Shown one piece after another: positions 6,022-13,758 of a stretch of 27,816 bases of DNA; the first letter of the stretch is position 1; every line of letters starts with the position of its first letter. The DNA lies in the IMG/VR virus record IMGVR_UViG_3300001533_001179, positions 1-27,816 of that record; one strand, 5' to 3'. Made by a program: the position numbers and the translations under genes. The notes beneath the pieces were generated by a model. That model was not told where the DNA came from, did not search any database, and saw only the letters and a program-made list of their open reading frames with translations. Source of the DNA: a virus.

Positions 6022-6600
6022 ATGAAAAAGACTTTTATTAGATTTCAACATGGCAAAAATACACTCGGGCATCCCGAAGTATATTGCCAAGTAATTGAAA
6101 AGTTCCCTCCAACTATTGCATGGGACGTGATCGGAACTCTGACTTTTACAAAGTTCAGAGAGCAATTCACTTTCAATACTGCCGAAGTTCGCAGTGACAA
6201 GCACGAAAACTTCTTGAAAATGACTAAAATTGTCAAAACTTTGAATGAAAACACATTCTTTGATTCGGATATTATTGAGTGTTTGAATGTTCTCAACTAT
6301 GAAGAACAGATTATTTTCGGACAAGAACTTGTTGGTTTGTCCGATAACGGGAAGTTCATTTATAATCTTTTCGCAGATGAGAAAATGGAAAAGATTTATA
6401 CTCGGTTTGTAGCTACTAATGATTTTGAAGCTGCAAAGTTTGTGAGAAAACATTATCCGCAATACGAGGGTTTGTGGCAATCTTACAAAAGAATATCCGT
6501 TGAGTCAGTACTTTTCAACTCAGGGAATTATTCTTTATCAAAACTGGTACTCAATCACCCGTTCTTTGCTTCGATTGCACTTCGTATGAAATACGTTTAA
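6022..6600 (+). CDS. Hypothetical protein with a C-terminus captured from the VWA/metallopeptidase gene
   Basis: The 192-residue product starts at ATG 6022, just downstream of the hammerhead; the in-frame GTG at 5980 lies in ribozyme stem III and is rejected. The first about 170 residues (MKKTFIRFQHGKNTLGHPEV onward) are soluble and helical with no family I recognise. The last 18 residues (LVLNHPFFASIALRMKYV) are identical to residues 11-28 of the protein at 11745-12911, because the DNA at 6540-6597 exactly duplicates 11771-11828. The original C-terminus has therefore been replaced or extended by recombination. Whether the chimeric protein is functional is unclear. Confidence 0.65.
   Translation: MKKTFIRFQHGKNTLGHPEVYCQVIEKFPPTIAWDVIGTLTFTKFREQFTFNTAEVRSDKHENFLKMTKIVKTLNENTFFDSDIIECLNVLNYEEQIIFGQELVGLSDNGKFIYNLFADEKMEKIYTRFVATNDFEAAKFVRKHYPQYEGLWQSYKRISVESVLFNSGNYSLSKLVLNHPFFASIALRMKYV
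6540..6597 (+). repeat. 58-bp direct repeat, copy 1
   Basis: The sequence is identical to 11771-11828, in the same orientation and reading frame (LVLNHPFFASIALRMKYV). Here it forms the last codons of the gene at 6022-6600; at the other site it lies inside the start of the VWA/metallopeptidase gene. The direction of copying is inferred: the downstream gene is complete, so this is the derived copy. Confidence 0.95.
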
Positions 6601-6624
6601 AACTATTAATGAAAATTAATCGCT

Positions 6625-6795
6625 ATGGAAGGGCAATATTCAAACGAAGAGATGTTACAGATGAGTAATATTATTTCGTCTGTAAGTCAGTTACTCGATG
6701 GACTTATTATAAGAAAAGTTGGGAAGACTATTAATTACTATTGTCAGCACAGCGACAAAAGTTGGACTAACTTCAAATGTATAACAGTCGATTAA
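6625..6795 (+). CDS. Small hypothetical protein
   Basis: A 56-residue frame runs from ATG 6625 to TAA 6793-6795 (start MEGQYSNEEMLQMSNIISSV; end WTNFKCITVD). It has a helical N-terminal half and a basic beta-like second half (IIRKVGKTINYYCQHSDKSW). It is the last gene before a promoter-bearing inverted repeat. No family is recognised; the amino acid composition looks like a real protein. Confidence 0.55.
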   Translation: MEGQYSNEEMLQMSNIISSVSQLLDGLIIRKVGKTINYYCQHSDKSWTNFKCITVD

Positions 6796-6805
6796 TTCTA
6801 TTTTA

Positions 6806-6858
6806 AGGGACTTTTGTGTCAAAACGATAAAATGTATTACTTTGATATAAAAGTCCCT
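6806..6858 (+). promoter_or_regulatory. Promoter enclosed by a 10-bp inverted repeat
   Basis: AGGGACTTTT (6806-6815) and AAAAGTCCCT (6849-6858) are perfect inverted arms. Between them lies a promoter-like pair: TTTTG at 6812-6816 and TACTTTG at 6838-6844, about 21 nt apart, close to the Bacteroidota consensus. The arms overlap the -33 box and the expected transcription start, so regulation by a dimeric protein or an RNA hairpin is plausible. It would drive the SNF2-containing operon. Confidence 0.5.
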
Positions 6859-6892
6859 GTAAACGGCTTAAAATGGTCTTAAAAATGATTTT

Positions 6893-7171
6893 ATGGACAC
6901 AATAGTCATCTCTCAGACAAATAACTCAACGTTGCATATTAAGAGTTATCGGGTTAGCGGGAAGTTTGATCCGAATTTCTTAATAAAAGAAACCGGGGAA
7001 ACTTTCAGAACTCACAAAGGAGCGTTCAAAAGATGTCGCAAGTTGCTCAAAAAAGATCGTGATGAGTATTATAAAACTCATCCTAAAAGATTGAAACGAA
7101 GGAGAACTAAACCTGTGAAAACAGAAGTTAAAACAGAAAAGAATGTATGGACTCAAGTAAATATAGGATAA
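6893..7171 (+). CDS. Hypothetical basic protein
   Basis: This 92-residue protein begins MDTIVISQTNNSTLHIKSYR. The second half is strongly basic (LKKDRDEYYKTHPKRLKRRR), which suggests nucleic-acid contact. The last 25 nt overlap the start of the SNF2 gene in another frame, indicating coupling. No family is recognised. Confidence 0.6.
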   Translation: MDTIVISQTNNSTLHIKSYRVSGKFDPNFLIKETGETFRTHKGAFKRCRKLLKKDRDEYYKTHPKRLKRRRTKPVKTEVKTEKNVWTQVNIG

Positions 7172-8880
7172 GAACTGCCGGAATTGCAGGGAAGTACCTA
7201 AGAGTGTGCTTCCCTGACAATGACTTTTCAGCAAAAAAGCAACTTCAACATGTTCCAAAAAAGCATGATGGGGCTGCTTATTTGTTGCCACTTGAGAAAA
7301 GATACGTAAAAGAACTTGAAAGATTAAAATTTGAGTTCAGCAACGGACTTAAAAAGTGGATTAATGAAGTAAGAGTTGCAGAAAGCAGGAAAGTTACAGT
7401 AAAAAACATTCCTAAACTCGGTGGGACTTTGTACCCTTACCAGTTAGAAGGAGTCAATTTTATTGAGTACAAAAACGGGAGAGCACTCATAGCAGACGAA
7501 ATGGGACTTGGCAAAACAGTACAGGCACTCGCTTGGGTTCAATTAAAAAAGCCTGAGTGTTTACCTGTACTTGTCATTTGTCCCAGCTCACTTAAAATAA
7601 ACTGGGAACGGGAATCTGAAAAGTGGACTACCGGGACTGACATTGAAGTACTTTTCGGACAAACCCCAAAAGAAATCGAAGGCAATTTAATTATAATAAA
7701 CTATGATATATTGCCTTACTGGGTAGAAGAACTGAAAAGAGTTGAACTGAGTACTATCATATCGGATGAGGTTCACATGATCAAGAACAATAAAGCACTG
7801 AGAACCAAAGCTTTTAAACGTCTTATAAAAAATGTGCCTTACCTAATAGCACTTACCGGGACTCCTATTGAAAACAGACCAATAGAGATTTTTAATATTC
7901 TCTATGCACTTGATAACAATATCTTTCCAAATTACTTTGTTTTCACTAAAAGATATTGTGGAGCAAAACCCGGTGCTTTCGGATGGGATGTGAGTGGCTC
8001 GAGTAATTCAGCCGAGTTAAACAGGATACTCACAGATACTGTGATGATCCGCAGAAAGAAGAAAAATGTACTTAAGGAACTTCCACCAAAACAAATTGCA
8101 AAAGTTACCCTTGAGATAAATAACAGACTTGATTATCAAAAAGCTGAGGATGAGTTTGTCCAATACTTAAAAGACAGGTTTCAGTCATACTCAACCGATC
8201 TTGACGAACAAGTCAAAAAAGAACTCAGACAATACGCAAAAGATCACGAAATTGAGATTGAAGACGAGGAACTTTCAGCGAGTGATCTTGAAAATATAAA
8301 GAAAGAAAAGATTAAAAATGCAAGGAACGCTCCAATGTTTGCCAAAATTGAAACTTTGAAGCAACTTGCAGTTCAGGGAAAGTTAAAACAGATAATTGAC
8401 TGGATTGATGACTTCCTTGAGAGTGATGAGAAACTTGTGGTTTTCGCTATTCATAGAAAAGTAATTGATTTACTTATGAAACACTTCCCGGATGCCGTAA
8501 AAATTGATGGGAGTGTGAGCATGAAAAAGCGACAATTAGCAGTTGACTCATTCCAAAACAATCCAAAAGTCCGGTTACTTATCGGAAACATTAAAGCTGC
8601 CGGAGTAGGAATTACTTTGACTGCCGCTTCAAACGTGGCAGTAATTCAGTTTCCCTGGAGTCCCGGTGAACTTGTTCAGGCAAGTGACCGGGTTCACAGA
8701 ATTTCACAGACCAAGCAAGTAACCATTTGGCACTTGGTAGGTGAAAACACCATTGAGGAAAAGATAATTGATATTCTTGTCAGGAAAGAAAAAGTAATAA
8801 ATGAAATTCTTGACGGGGAGTTCAGAAAAGACGAATCAATATTAAGTGAGTTAATCAAAAATTATAGAAAGGAAAAATGA
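7147..8880 (+). CDS. SNF2-family DNA-dependent ATPase (helicase-like)
   Basis: SNF2 enzymes translocate on double-stranded DNA and remodel protein-DNA complexes or reverse forks. The 577-residue protein has a short N-terminal region (RIRTAGIAGKYLRVCFPDND) that may be a DNA-binding substrate-recognition element. Two RecA folds follow: motif Q/I DEMGLGKT at about residues 117-124, motif Ia VICPSSLKINWE, motif II DEVH, motif III LTGTPIENRP, motif V GVGITLTAASNV, and motif VI QASDRVHRISQ. A charged insertion separates the lobes. SNF2 ATPases are frequent in phages of gut and environmental Bacteroidota and usually accompany replication genes, as here. The start at ATG 7147 overlaps the preceding gene. 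Confidence 0.93.
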   Translation: MDSSKYRIRTAGIAGKYLRVCFPDNDFSAKKQLQHVPKKHDGAAYLLPLEKRYVKELERLKFEFSNGLKKWINEVRVAESRKVTVKNIPKLGGTLYPYQLEGVNFIEYKNGRALIADEMGLGKTVQALAWVQLKKPECLPVLVICPSSLKINWERESEKWTTGTDIEVLFGQTPKEIEGNLIIINYDILPYWVEELKRVELSTIISDEVHMIKNNKALRTKAFKRLIKNVPYLIALTGTPIENRPIEIFNILYALDNNIFPNYFVFTKRYCGAKPGAFGWDVSGSSNSAELNRILTDTVMIRRKKKNVLKELPPKQIAKVTLEINNRLDYQKAEDEFVQYLKDRFQSYSTDLDEQVKKELRQYAKDHEIEIEDEELSASDLENIKKEKIKNARNAPMFAKIETLKQLAVQGKLKQIIDWIDDFLESDEKLVVFAIHRKVIDLLMKHFPDAVKIDGSVSMKKRQLAVDSFQNNPKVRLLIGNIKAAGVGITLTAASNVAVIQFPWSPGELVQASDRVHRISQTKQVTIWHLVGENTIEEKIIDILVRKEKVINEILDGEFRKDESILSELIKNYRKEK

Positions 8881-8881
8881 A

Positions 8882-9145
8882 ATGAAAAATTATTTAAAAA
8901 ACTTTTTTGGTGGAGTATTAATAGTAATGATTCCACTTGTTATTATTTCTGTCATTGGATATATGTTTTATGATATATCTCAAGACATGAAAAGAATGAG
9001 TTACCCTATCGGTAAAGAGATCGTTGTAGGCAAAGATACATTAATCGTTGTCAGACATGAATTTTTTAAAAGTAGTTATCAAATGAATAACGGAATTTCG
9101 GTAAGTAGTAATTTAGTATGGGAACAACTTGAAGAAGAAAAATAA
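8882..9145 (+). CDS. Small membrane protein
   Basis: The product has 87 residues. A membrane helix at about residues 9-32 (GGVLIVMIPLVIISVIGYMF) follows a short basic N-terminus, and a soluble domain of about 50 residues with alternating beta-like segments (VVGKDTLIVVRHEF) completes it. The ATG lies 1 nt after the TGA of the SNF2 gene, so it is in the same operon. Function is unknown. Confidence 0.6.
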   Translation: MKNYLKNFFGGVLIVMIPLVIISVIGYMFYDISQDMKRMSYPIGKEIVVGKDTLIVVRHEFFKSSYQMNNGISVSSNLVWEQLEEEK

Positions 9146-9170
9146 ATGAACAGAAAAAAGTAATTGCGTA

Positions 9171-9365
9171 ATGGGCAGAAGAAGGAAAAAAGCTGGGATG
9201 ACTCTTACCATTATAAGTGGAAGAATCGGGTACAAAGAAATCACAAGTTACTTGTACTCTGATAAAAGATACAACCACTATGTTTATAATGGCAGGAGAA
9301 GTTCCGGTGCTTTTCAAAAAGAAGATTTTGATGACGTATTTAGTATAGAAAATTTAACACTTTAA
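9171..9365 (+). CDS. Small basic hypothetical protein
   Basis: This 64-residue protein begins MGRRRKKAGMTLTIISGRIG. The N-terminus is strongly basic and the rest is rich in tyrosine and charged residues (KEITSYLYSDKRYNHYVYNG). A nucleic-acid-binding role is possible. No known family is recognised. Confidence 0.5.
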   Translation: MGRRRKKAGMTLTIISGRIGYKEITSYLYSDKRYNHYVYNGRRSSGAFQKEDFDDVFSIENLTL

Positions 9366-9380
9366 AAATTACTTATTATG
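9359..9380 (+). repeat. Recurrent translation-initiation leader
   Basis: The sequence TTAAAAATTACTTATTATGG, with ACT before it and AAAA after it, occurs identically at 9359-9385 and 9647-9673. It recurs one A shorter before the ATG at 10283. It takes in the start codon each time. Related shorter forms (AAATTTACTGTTATGG, AAATTTACGTTATGG) come before the genes at 12923 and 17419. The A/T-rich, SD-less motif appears to be the standard start signal of this phage. Confidence 0.7.
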
Positions 9381-9644
9381 GAAAAAGATGAATTTCAAAA
9401 GTTAAAAGACATTTGTCCCGGAACTTATGAACAAGTTAAAAATAAAGGATTTGTTTGTCCTCATTGCAGGCAAGTTTTTCAGGGAAAAGAGGTTGTACTT
9501 ACCATTAAAAACGATACACGACATGATGGAAGTCCTGAATTTAAAGCAGTGCAAGTCAATGGAAACATTTATCTATTAACTTGCCCTCATTGTAAATCAA
9601 CTGCTCTTCATGGATTTGGAGAAGCTTATGGATATTTTGATTAA
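9378..9644 (+). CDS. Zinc-ribbon protein
   Basis: This 88-residue protein contains two CPHC knuckles (FVCPHCRQVFQG at about residue 26 and LLTCPHCKSTALHG at about residue 68). They are separated by about 40 residues of beta-like sequence, the layout of a four-cysteine zinc ribbon. Such domains usually bind nucleic acid or act as protein interfaces. It is translated from the recurrent leader described for 9359-9380. The specific role is unknown. Confidence 0.7.
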   Translation: MEKDEFQKLKDICPGTYEQVKNKGFVCPHCRQVFQGKEVVLTIKNDTRHDGSPEFKAVQVNGNIYLLTCPHCKSTALHGFGEAYGYFD

Positions 9645-9665
9645 TAACTTTAAAAATTACTTATT

Positions 9666-10271
9666 ATGGAAAAGATCAATTTTAACGGGGCTTTCCCAAA
9701 CTTGTCAAGAGCTTACGAAATAGCAAAGTTTGGAAACTTCTCAATTACAGTATTTTATTCTGCTGACACTTTGGATTATCCAAAAGCAGATGAGGACTAC
9801 CAACTCCTTAAAGAGTTCTACAATGACGTAGAGTTCAAATCTGAAGGAAATATCTTTGTTCAGATAATCAAACCAAGAGATTATAAGTCTTTTGAGCATT
9901 GTGAAACTATTGAAGATATTCACAAAAGAGTTGAGAAAGCAAAAAGTAATCAAATTCCTATGAAGTATGATAACAACTCAGCTTGTTATGAACTTCTGAA
10001 AAATGCCACACAAAGATTGAATTTCTCATCTAAAGATGTTGAGATTATAGATAGGATGGCTTTGAAAATTGCACAACTCGATAGCACTAAAGAAATAGAA
10101 GCTCATCATATTGCAGAAGCAATCCAGTATAGGATAAAAGACAATTATCAATATCCTTTGATTACTGCGGAAGACAATACAATCGAGTTCGGGGACTCAA
10201 TTAAAATCAAGCGAGGAGATATTGAGTCTGAGTATGTTGAACAAGCTATTGATTACTTGAAAACACTTTAA
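9666..10271 (+). CDS. Protein with a Mg-chelatase/ComM-type C-terminal lid-like domain
   Basis: The product has 201 residues. Residues about 108-158 (LLKNATQRLNFSSKDVEIID, then ALKIAQLDSTKEIEAHHIAE and AIQYR) closely follow the helical lid of Mg-chelatase I subunits and ComM/YifB (pattern R-x-L-x-x-A-R-T-I-A-D-L-x-G-S-x-x-I-x-x-x-H-I-x-E-A-I-Q-Y-R). No Walker motif is present, so it is a free-standing lid with unrelated N-terminal (about 100 residues) and C-terminal (about 40 residues) extensions. A MoxR AAA ATPase and a VWA protein, the analogues of the chelatase I and D subunits, are encoded about 0.5-1.5 kb downstream, so it may be an accessory subunit of that machine (inference). Confidence 0.65.
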   Translation: MEKINFNGAFPNLSRAYEIAKFGNFSITVFYSADTLDYPKADEDYQLLKEFYNDVEFKSEGNIFVQIIKPRDYKSFEHCETIEDIHKRVEKAKSNQIPMKYDNNSACYELLKNATQRLNFSSKDVEIIDRMALKIAQLDSTKEIEAHHIAEAIQYRIKDNYQYPLITAEDNTIEFGDSIKIKRGDIESEYVEQAIDYLKTL

Positions 10272-10282
10272 AATTACTTATT

Positions 10283-10666
10283 ATGGAACTAAAAGATTTA
10301 GTAGGAAAACACTTATTATCAGGAGTTGATATTACTTCTGAAAAGGGCAATGATCTTTGGGATGAAACTTGTGATGTAGTTCGGTTTGTTATAGATGGAA
10401 TTACTTATAAAGCTATTGAAGATCCAGAAGACGGGTATAGATCATACATAAAAGAACTAAGTATTACCAAAGAAAAGGTAAGCAACACATTCCCTCCTCA
10501 AAAAGTTATAGGAGTAATGAAAGAAGAAAGTGATTGTGATACTATTCAATTCTTTGATAGTAAGACGAAAAACATAGTATTGGAAGTAGGTACAGAAGAT
10601 ACAAATACATACTATCCAATGTGTATCATGAGATGGCATCCTGAGAATCTTGCCATAAACAATTAA
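10283..10666 (+). CDS. Hypothetical protein
   Basis: This 127-residue acidic protein (start MELKDLVGKHLLSGVDITSE) has alternating beta-like segments (VVRFVIDGITYKAIEDPEDG) and no cysteine cluster or membrane helix. It is translated from the third copy of the recurrent leader and lies in the operon between the chelatase-lid protein and the MoxR gene. Its family is not recognised. Confidence 0.6.
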   Translation: MELKDLVGKHLLSGVDITSEKGNDLWDETCDVVRFVIDGITYKAIEDPEDGYRSYIKELSITKEKVSNTFPPQKVIGVMKEESDCDTIQFFDSKTKNIVLEVGTEDTNTYYPMCIMRWHPENLAINN

Positions 10667-10684
10667 CCTTATCCCGGTGGAGTA

Positions 10685-10709
10685 AAAAGCAGGTTCAACT
10701 CCTGCTTTT
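10685..10709 (+). other. 9-bp hairpin with a T-loop sequence (tRNA T-arm-like or weak terminator)
   Basis: AAAAGCAGG (10685-10693) and CCTGCTTTT (10701-10709) are fully complementary around the 7-nt loop TTCAACT. The inner part, GCAGG-TTCAACT-CCTGC, is a textbook tRNA T-arm and is followed by GGTACA. A GGTGGAG stretch resembling a D-loop lies just upstream (10676-10682). I find no matching acceptor strand, so it is not a complete tRNA. The four T residues in the stem could alternatively make a weak terminator before the MoxR gene. Confidence 0.45.
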
Positions 10710-10749
10710 GGTACAAATTCACTTATTGTTTAACTTAAAATTATATGTT

Positions 10750-11748
10750 ATGAGAGCAAAAAAGTTAGCGAGTTTGTTGGAGTTTTCACTCCAAAACAAT
10801 CTTCCGGTACTCGTAAAAGGAAAACCCGGAATTGGTAAGAGTGATATAGTCACTCAAGCTTGCAACAAACTCGGTTATGAGTTAATCATATCTCATCCGG
10901 TTGTTGCTGATCCTACTGACTACAAAGGTTTACCTTTTGTAGTAAAAGACGGTGCGGAGTTTCTGCCCTTCGGTGACTTGAAAAAGTTACTGAATGCAGA
11001 AAAACCCATTGTTTATTTTCTTGATGATTTGGGACAGGCTACTCCTGCTGTTCAGTCTGCTGTAATGCAATTACTGTTAGCAAGGCAGATAAACGGACAC
11101 AAGATCAGTCCTGAAGTGCGTTTTGTGGCAGCTACAAACCGCAGGGAAGACCGGGCAAATGTTTCCGGGATACTTGAACCGGTTAAAAGCCGTTTCGCAA
11201 GTATTGTAGAACTTGAAGTAAACACTGAGGATTGGGTAAGTTGGGCTTTACAGAACAATATGCCTACCGAAGTGATAAGTTTCATTCAGTTCAGACCGAG
11301 AATGCTTGATGACTTTAAAGCTACACGGGACATTGAAAATTCACCAAGTCCACGTACTGTGGCTTACGTTGGTAAAATGCTTAATGCCGGAGTTCCTTCC
11401 GATATTCGTTTTGAAACAATCAAAGGGGCAGCCGGAGAATCATTCGCTATTGAATTTGAAGCGTTCCTGAAAGTGTTTATGACACTTCCGTCATTTACAC
11501 AAATTGTACTCGATCCTAATAACTCCCCTGTACCGGACGAAATCTCAGGCAGGTTTGCAGTTACGGGACTTATCAGTGAAAAAATGGGTAAGGACAACGT
11601 TGGATCGTGTATTACTTACCTGAAAAGGGTTGGTGAGGAGTTTACAGTAGCTGCTATGAAAAACTCGGCTATTAAAAACCCAAGTATTTGTTCAACTCGT
11701 GAATTTATTACTTGGGGAAGTGAAAACGGTGAATTATTTATGTCTTGA
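10750..11748 (+). CDS. MoxR-family AAA+ ATPase
   Basis: MoxR ATPases act as chaperones that work with VWA-domain partners to activate or remodel target proteins. The 332-residue protein starts at ATG 10750. It has Walker A GKPGIGKS (about 24-31), Walker B VYFLDDL (about 88-94), sensor 1 AATNRRED (about 128-134), and an arginine-finger region KSRFASIVEL. A helical lid follows. The 3' end overlaps the VWA gene by 4 nt, the classical MoxR-VWA operon arrangement. The upstream in-frame TTG at 10708 lies in the T-arm-like hairpin and is not favoured. The substrate is unknown. Confidence 0.88.
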   Translation: MRAKKLASLLEFSLQNNLPVLVKGKPGIGKSDIVTQACNKLGYELIISHPVVADPTDYKGLPFVVKDGAEFLPFGDLKKLLNAEKPIVYFLDDLGQATPAVQSAVMQLLLARQINGHKISPEVRFVAATNRREDRANVSGILEPVKSRFASIVELEVNTEDWVSWALQNNMPTEVISFIQFRPRMLDDFKATRDIENSPSPRTVAYVGKMLNAGVPSDIRFETIKGAAGESFAIEFEAFLKVFMTLPSFTQIVLDPNNSPVPDEISGRFAVTGLISEKMGKDNVGSCITYLKRVGEEFTVAAMKNSAIKNPSICSTREFITWGSENGELFMS

Positions 11749-12911
11749 GCACACTAAAGAAAGCAAAATTAAAACTGGTACTCAATCACCCGTTCTTTGC
11801 TTCGATTGCACTTCGTATGAAATACGTTGAGGACGAGTCTGTGGGAACTATGTCTATTGGCAAAGATACCATAAAGTACAGTCCTGACTTCGTGAACAAG
11901 TTGAGCACTGATCAGTGTGTAGGGTTACTTGCACATGAAGTACTTCACTACACGTTATGTCATCACACAAGGATGGGTGATCGTGAGTTCAAAGATTGGA
12001 ATAAAGCGTGTGACTACGCTGTAAATTCCATTCTTTTGAAGTCTAAATTCTATTTGCCTGAAGGATATTTGTACAATCCTGACTTCGCAGAGAAAGCTGC
12101 GGAAGATATTTACAAAGCAATTCACCAAGAACCTGAAAAAGGTGATCAGGGTGACCAAAGTGAAAACGAAAGTGGGGATGATCAGGGTGACCAAAGTGAT
12201 CAAAGTAATCAGGGGGATGGGAAAAATGACTCCGGTGATGAAAATTCACCTGAAAACTGGGGAAAAGTTGAATCCGTTTCACAGGAAGAAACACAACAGG
12301 CAGAAGCAGAAGCAAAACAGGCTGCTGTGGAAGCTATAAATGTTGCCAAGCAAGCCGGAAGTATGCCCGGTGGTTTGGAAGAAATCATTTCTGAACTTAT
12401 TGAACCCAAAAAGAATTGGCAGGAGTTACTTCAAAAGTTTGCTGCTGAATTAGCTAAAAATGATTACAGTTGGAGTAAACCGAATAACAGGTACTTACCT
12501 TCCGGTTTATATCTTCCTAAACTTGAATCATTGGAAATTGGCAAGTTTGCATTTGTTATTGATACAAGTGGTTCAGTAAATAAACCAGCATTGATTATAT
12601 TCTTTTCTGAGTTAAAAGAAATTGCTTTAACATTCAACTTTTCAGTAACTGTGTTGTATTGTCATACAAACGTATGGAAAGTTGAAGAGTTTACTGATGA
12701 CTATGAAATTCCTCCATTAGAACGTGGCGGAACTTCATTTAAACCCGCCTTTGACTATGTTAATGATGAGATGCCCGATACTAAGGCATTGGTGTACTTT
12801 ACAGATGGTGAATGTTACGAAAAGTTACAGGAACCTGAATATGAAACTCTTTGGGTTATTTATGACAACAAAAGGTTTAAACCGCAATTTGGACAAGTTA
12901 TTTATATTTAA
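11745..12911 (+). CDS. VWA-like protein with an N-terminal metallopeptidase-like domain (DUF2201 type)
   Basis: This 388-residue partner of the MoxR ATPase has three parts. Residues about 12-130 are a metallopeptidase-like domain with HEVLH at 64-68 and a further HH at 73-74. Residues about 130-175 are a Gly/Asp/Gln/Ser-rich linker with an exact 20-nt repeat at 12144-12163 and 12180-12199. Residues about 255-388 are a VWA-like domain with the MIDAS motif DTSGS at 273-277 and a later YFTDGE. The start is a TTG at 11745 overlapping the MoxR stop (TTGA); the next in-frame ATG would delete the conserved N-terminus. The first 28 codons include the 58-bp repeat shared with 6540-6597. Confidence 0.85.
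   Translation: MSTLKKAKLKLVLNHPFFASIALRMKYVEDESVGTMSIGKDTIKYSPDFVNKLSTDQCVGLLAHEVLHYTLCHHTRMGDREFKDWNKACDYAVNSILLKSKFYLPEGYLYNPDFAEKAAEDIYKAIHQEPEKGDQGDQSENESGDDQGDQSDQSNQGDGKNDSGDENSPENWGKVESVSQEETQQAEAEAKQAAVEAINVAKQAGSMPGGLEEIISELIEPKKNWQELLQKFAAELAKNDYSWSKPNNRYLPSGLYLPKLESLEIGKFAFVIDTSGSVNKPALIIFFSELKEIALTFNFSVTVLYCHTNVWKVEEFTDDYEIPPLERGGTSFKPAFDYVNDEMPDTKALVYFTDGECYEKLQEPEYETLWVIYDNKRFKPQFGQVIYI
11771..11828 (+). repeat. 58-bp direct repeat, copy 2 (likely the source copy)
   Basis: Identical to 6540-6597. Here it encodes residues 9/10 to 28 of an intact VWA/metallopeptidase protein, in the family's usual N-terminal HPFF sequence, so this is probably the parental copy. Confidence 0.95.
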
Positions 12912-12922
12912 AATTTACTGTT

Positions 12923-13747
12923 ATGGAATCACTAAAAGAAAAAGTAATGATTGTCAACTTAAACATCTCACAGTGGGGTGCAAGAAAGTATGACGCAAAT
13001 GCTACTCGTGAAGTGGAGCAGTTCCACAACGCTCACGAAGCTGGCAGGTTTAACAAAATGCTTATCAAATCCGATACTATGAAAGAAATCGGAAAAGCAG
13101 CCAACAGGGCAAGAACCTTTCACTATTACAACACACTCCCTTGGGGGGACAATGGTGATCGAATCCTGAGTACTGAAAACTACTTCCAATATGTTTCCGA
13201 AATGGGAAAGATCAAAAACGAGTTTGACGAATTTGTCAAAGACTTCATTCAGGAATATATCGGACTGAAAGAAGAAGCTAAAATCCGTTTGGGCACATTG
13301 TACCACGAGCAGGACTACCCGAACATCGGAAGTATTGAAGGAAAGTTCAAATTCAAAAATCATTTCATGCCTATTGCAGAGACAGATGATTTCCGGGTAA
13401 ACATTTCGGAAGATGCTGTAAAGATGATCAAAACACAGATCACAAGCGAAATGGAAAGACGGGTGAACGAAGCAGTCGAGGAAATGCTAACAAGAATACG
13501 TGAAGCAGTTCTGAGAATGACTGAAACTTTGAGTGAACCGGGTAAAATCTTCCGGGATAGCTTGGTAGGAAACCTGCAAAATTTGTCCGAAACAATCCCG
13601 CTGATGAACTTCACCAACGATCAGAGGGTAGTTGACACGGTTAAAATGATCAAGCCTTTGATTGTGAACCCGGATATGCTTAGAAACAATGACGGTTTCC
13701 GGCAGGAAATTGCAACCAAAGCAAAACAAGTATTAAATAACATTTAA
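12923..13747 (+). CDS. MoxR-operon third protein (DUF3150-like)
   Basis: This 274-residue, mainly helical protein starts MESLKEKVMIVNLNISQWGA. The N-terminal pattern 'I-x-I-S-x-W-x-x-R-K' and the long helical body (VNEAVEEMLTRIREAVLRM) resemble the DUF3150 proteins that accompany MoxR-VWA pairs in phages. That identification is from memory and only moderately sure. It follows the VWA gene by 11 nt from an A/T-rich leader and most likely forms part of the same complex. No catalytic motif is visible. Confidence 0.6.
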   Translation: MESLKEKVMIVNLNISQWGARKYDANATREVEQFHNAHEAGRFNKMLIKSDTMKEIGKAANRARTFHYYNTLPWGDNGDRILSTENYFQYVSEMGKIKNEFDEFVKDFIQEYIGLKEEAKIRLGTLYHEQDYPNIGSIEGKFKFKNHFMPIAETDDFRVNISEDAVKMIKTQITSEMERRVNEAVEEMLTRIREAVLRMTETLSEPGKIFRDSLVGNLQNLSETIPLMNFTNDQRVVDTVKMIKPLIVNPDMLRNNDGFRQEIATKAKQVLNNI

Positions 13748-13758
13748 AAGTAAAAGTT

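Noticed and set aside
12043-12339. Frames on either strand over the Asp/Gln-rich linker of the VWA gene
   Set aside because: They mirror the repetitive linker and have no leaders or neighbours to support them.
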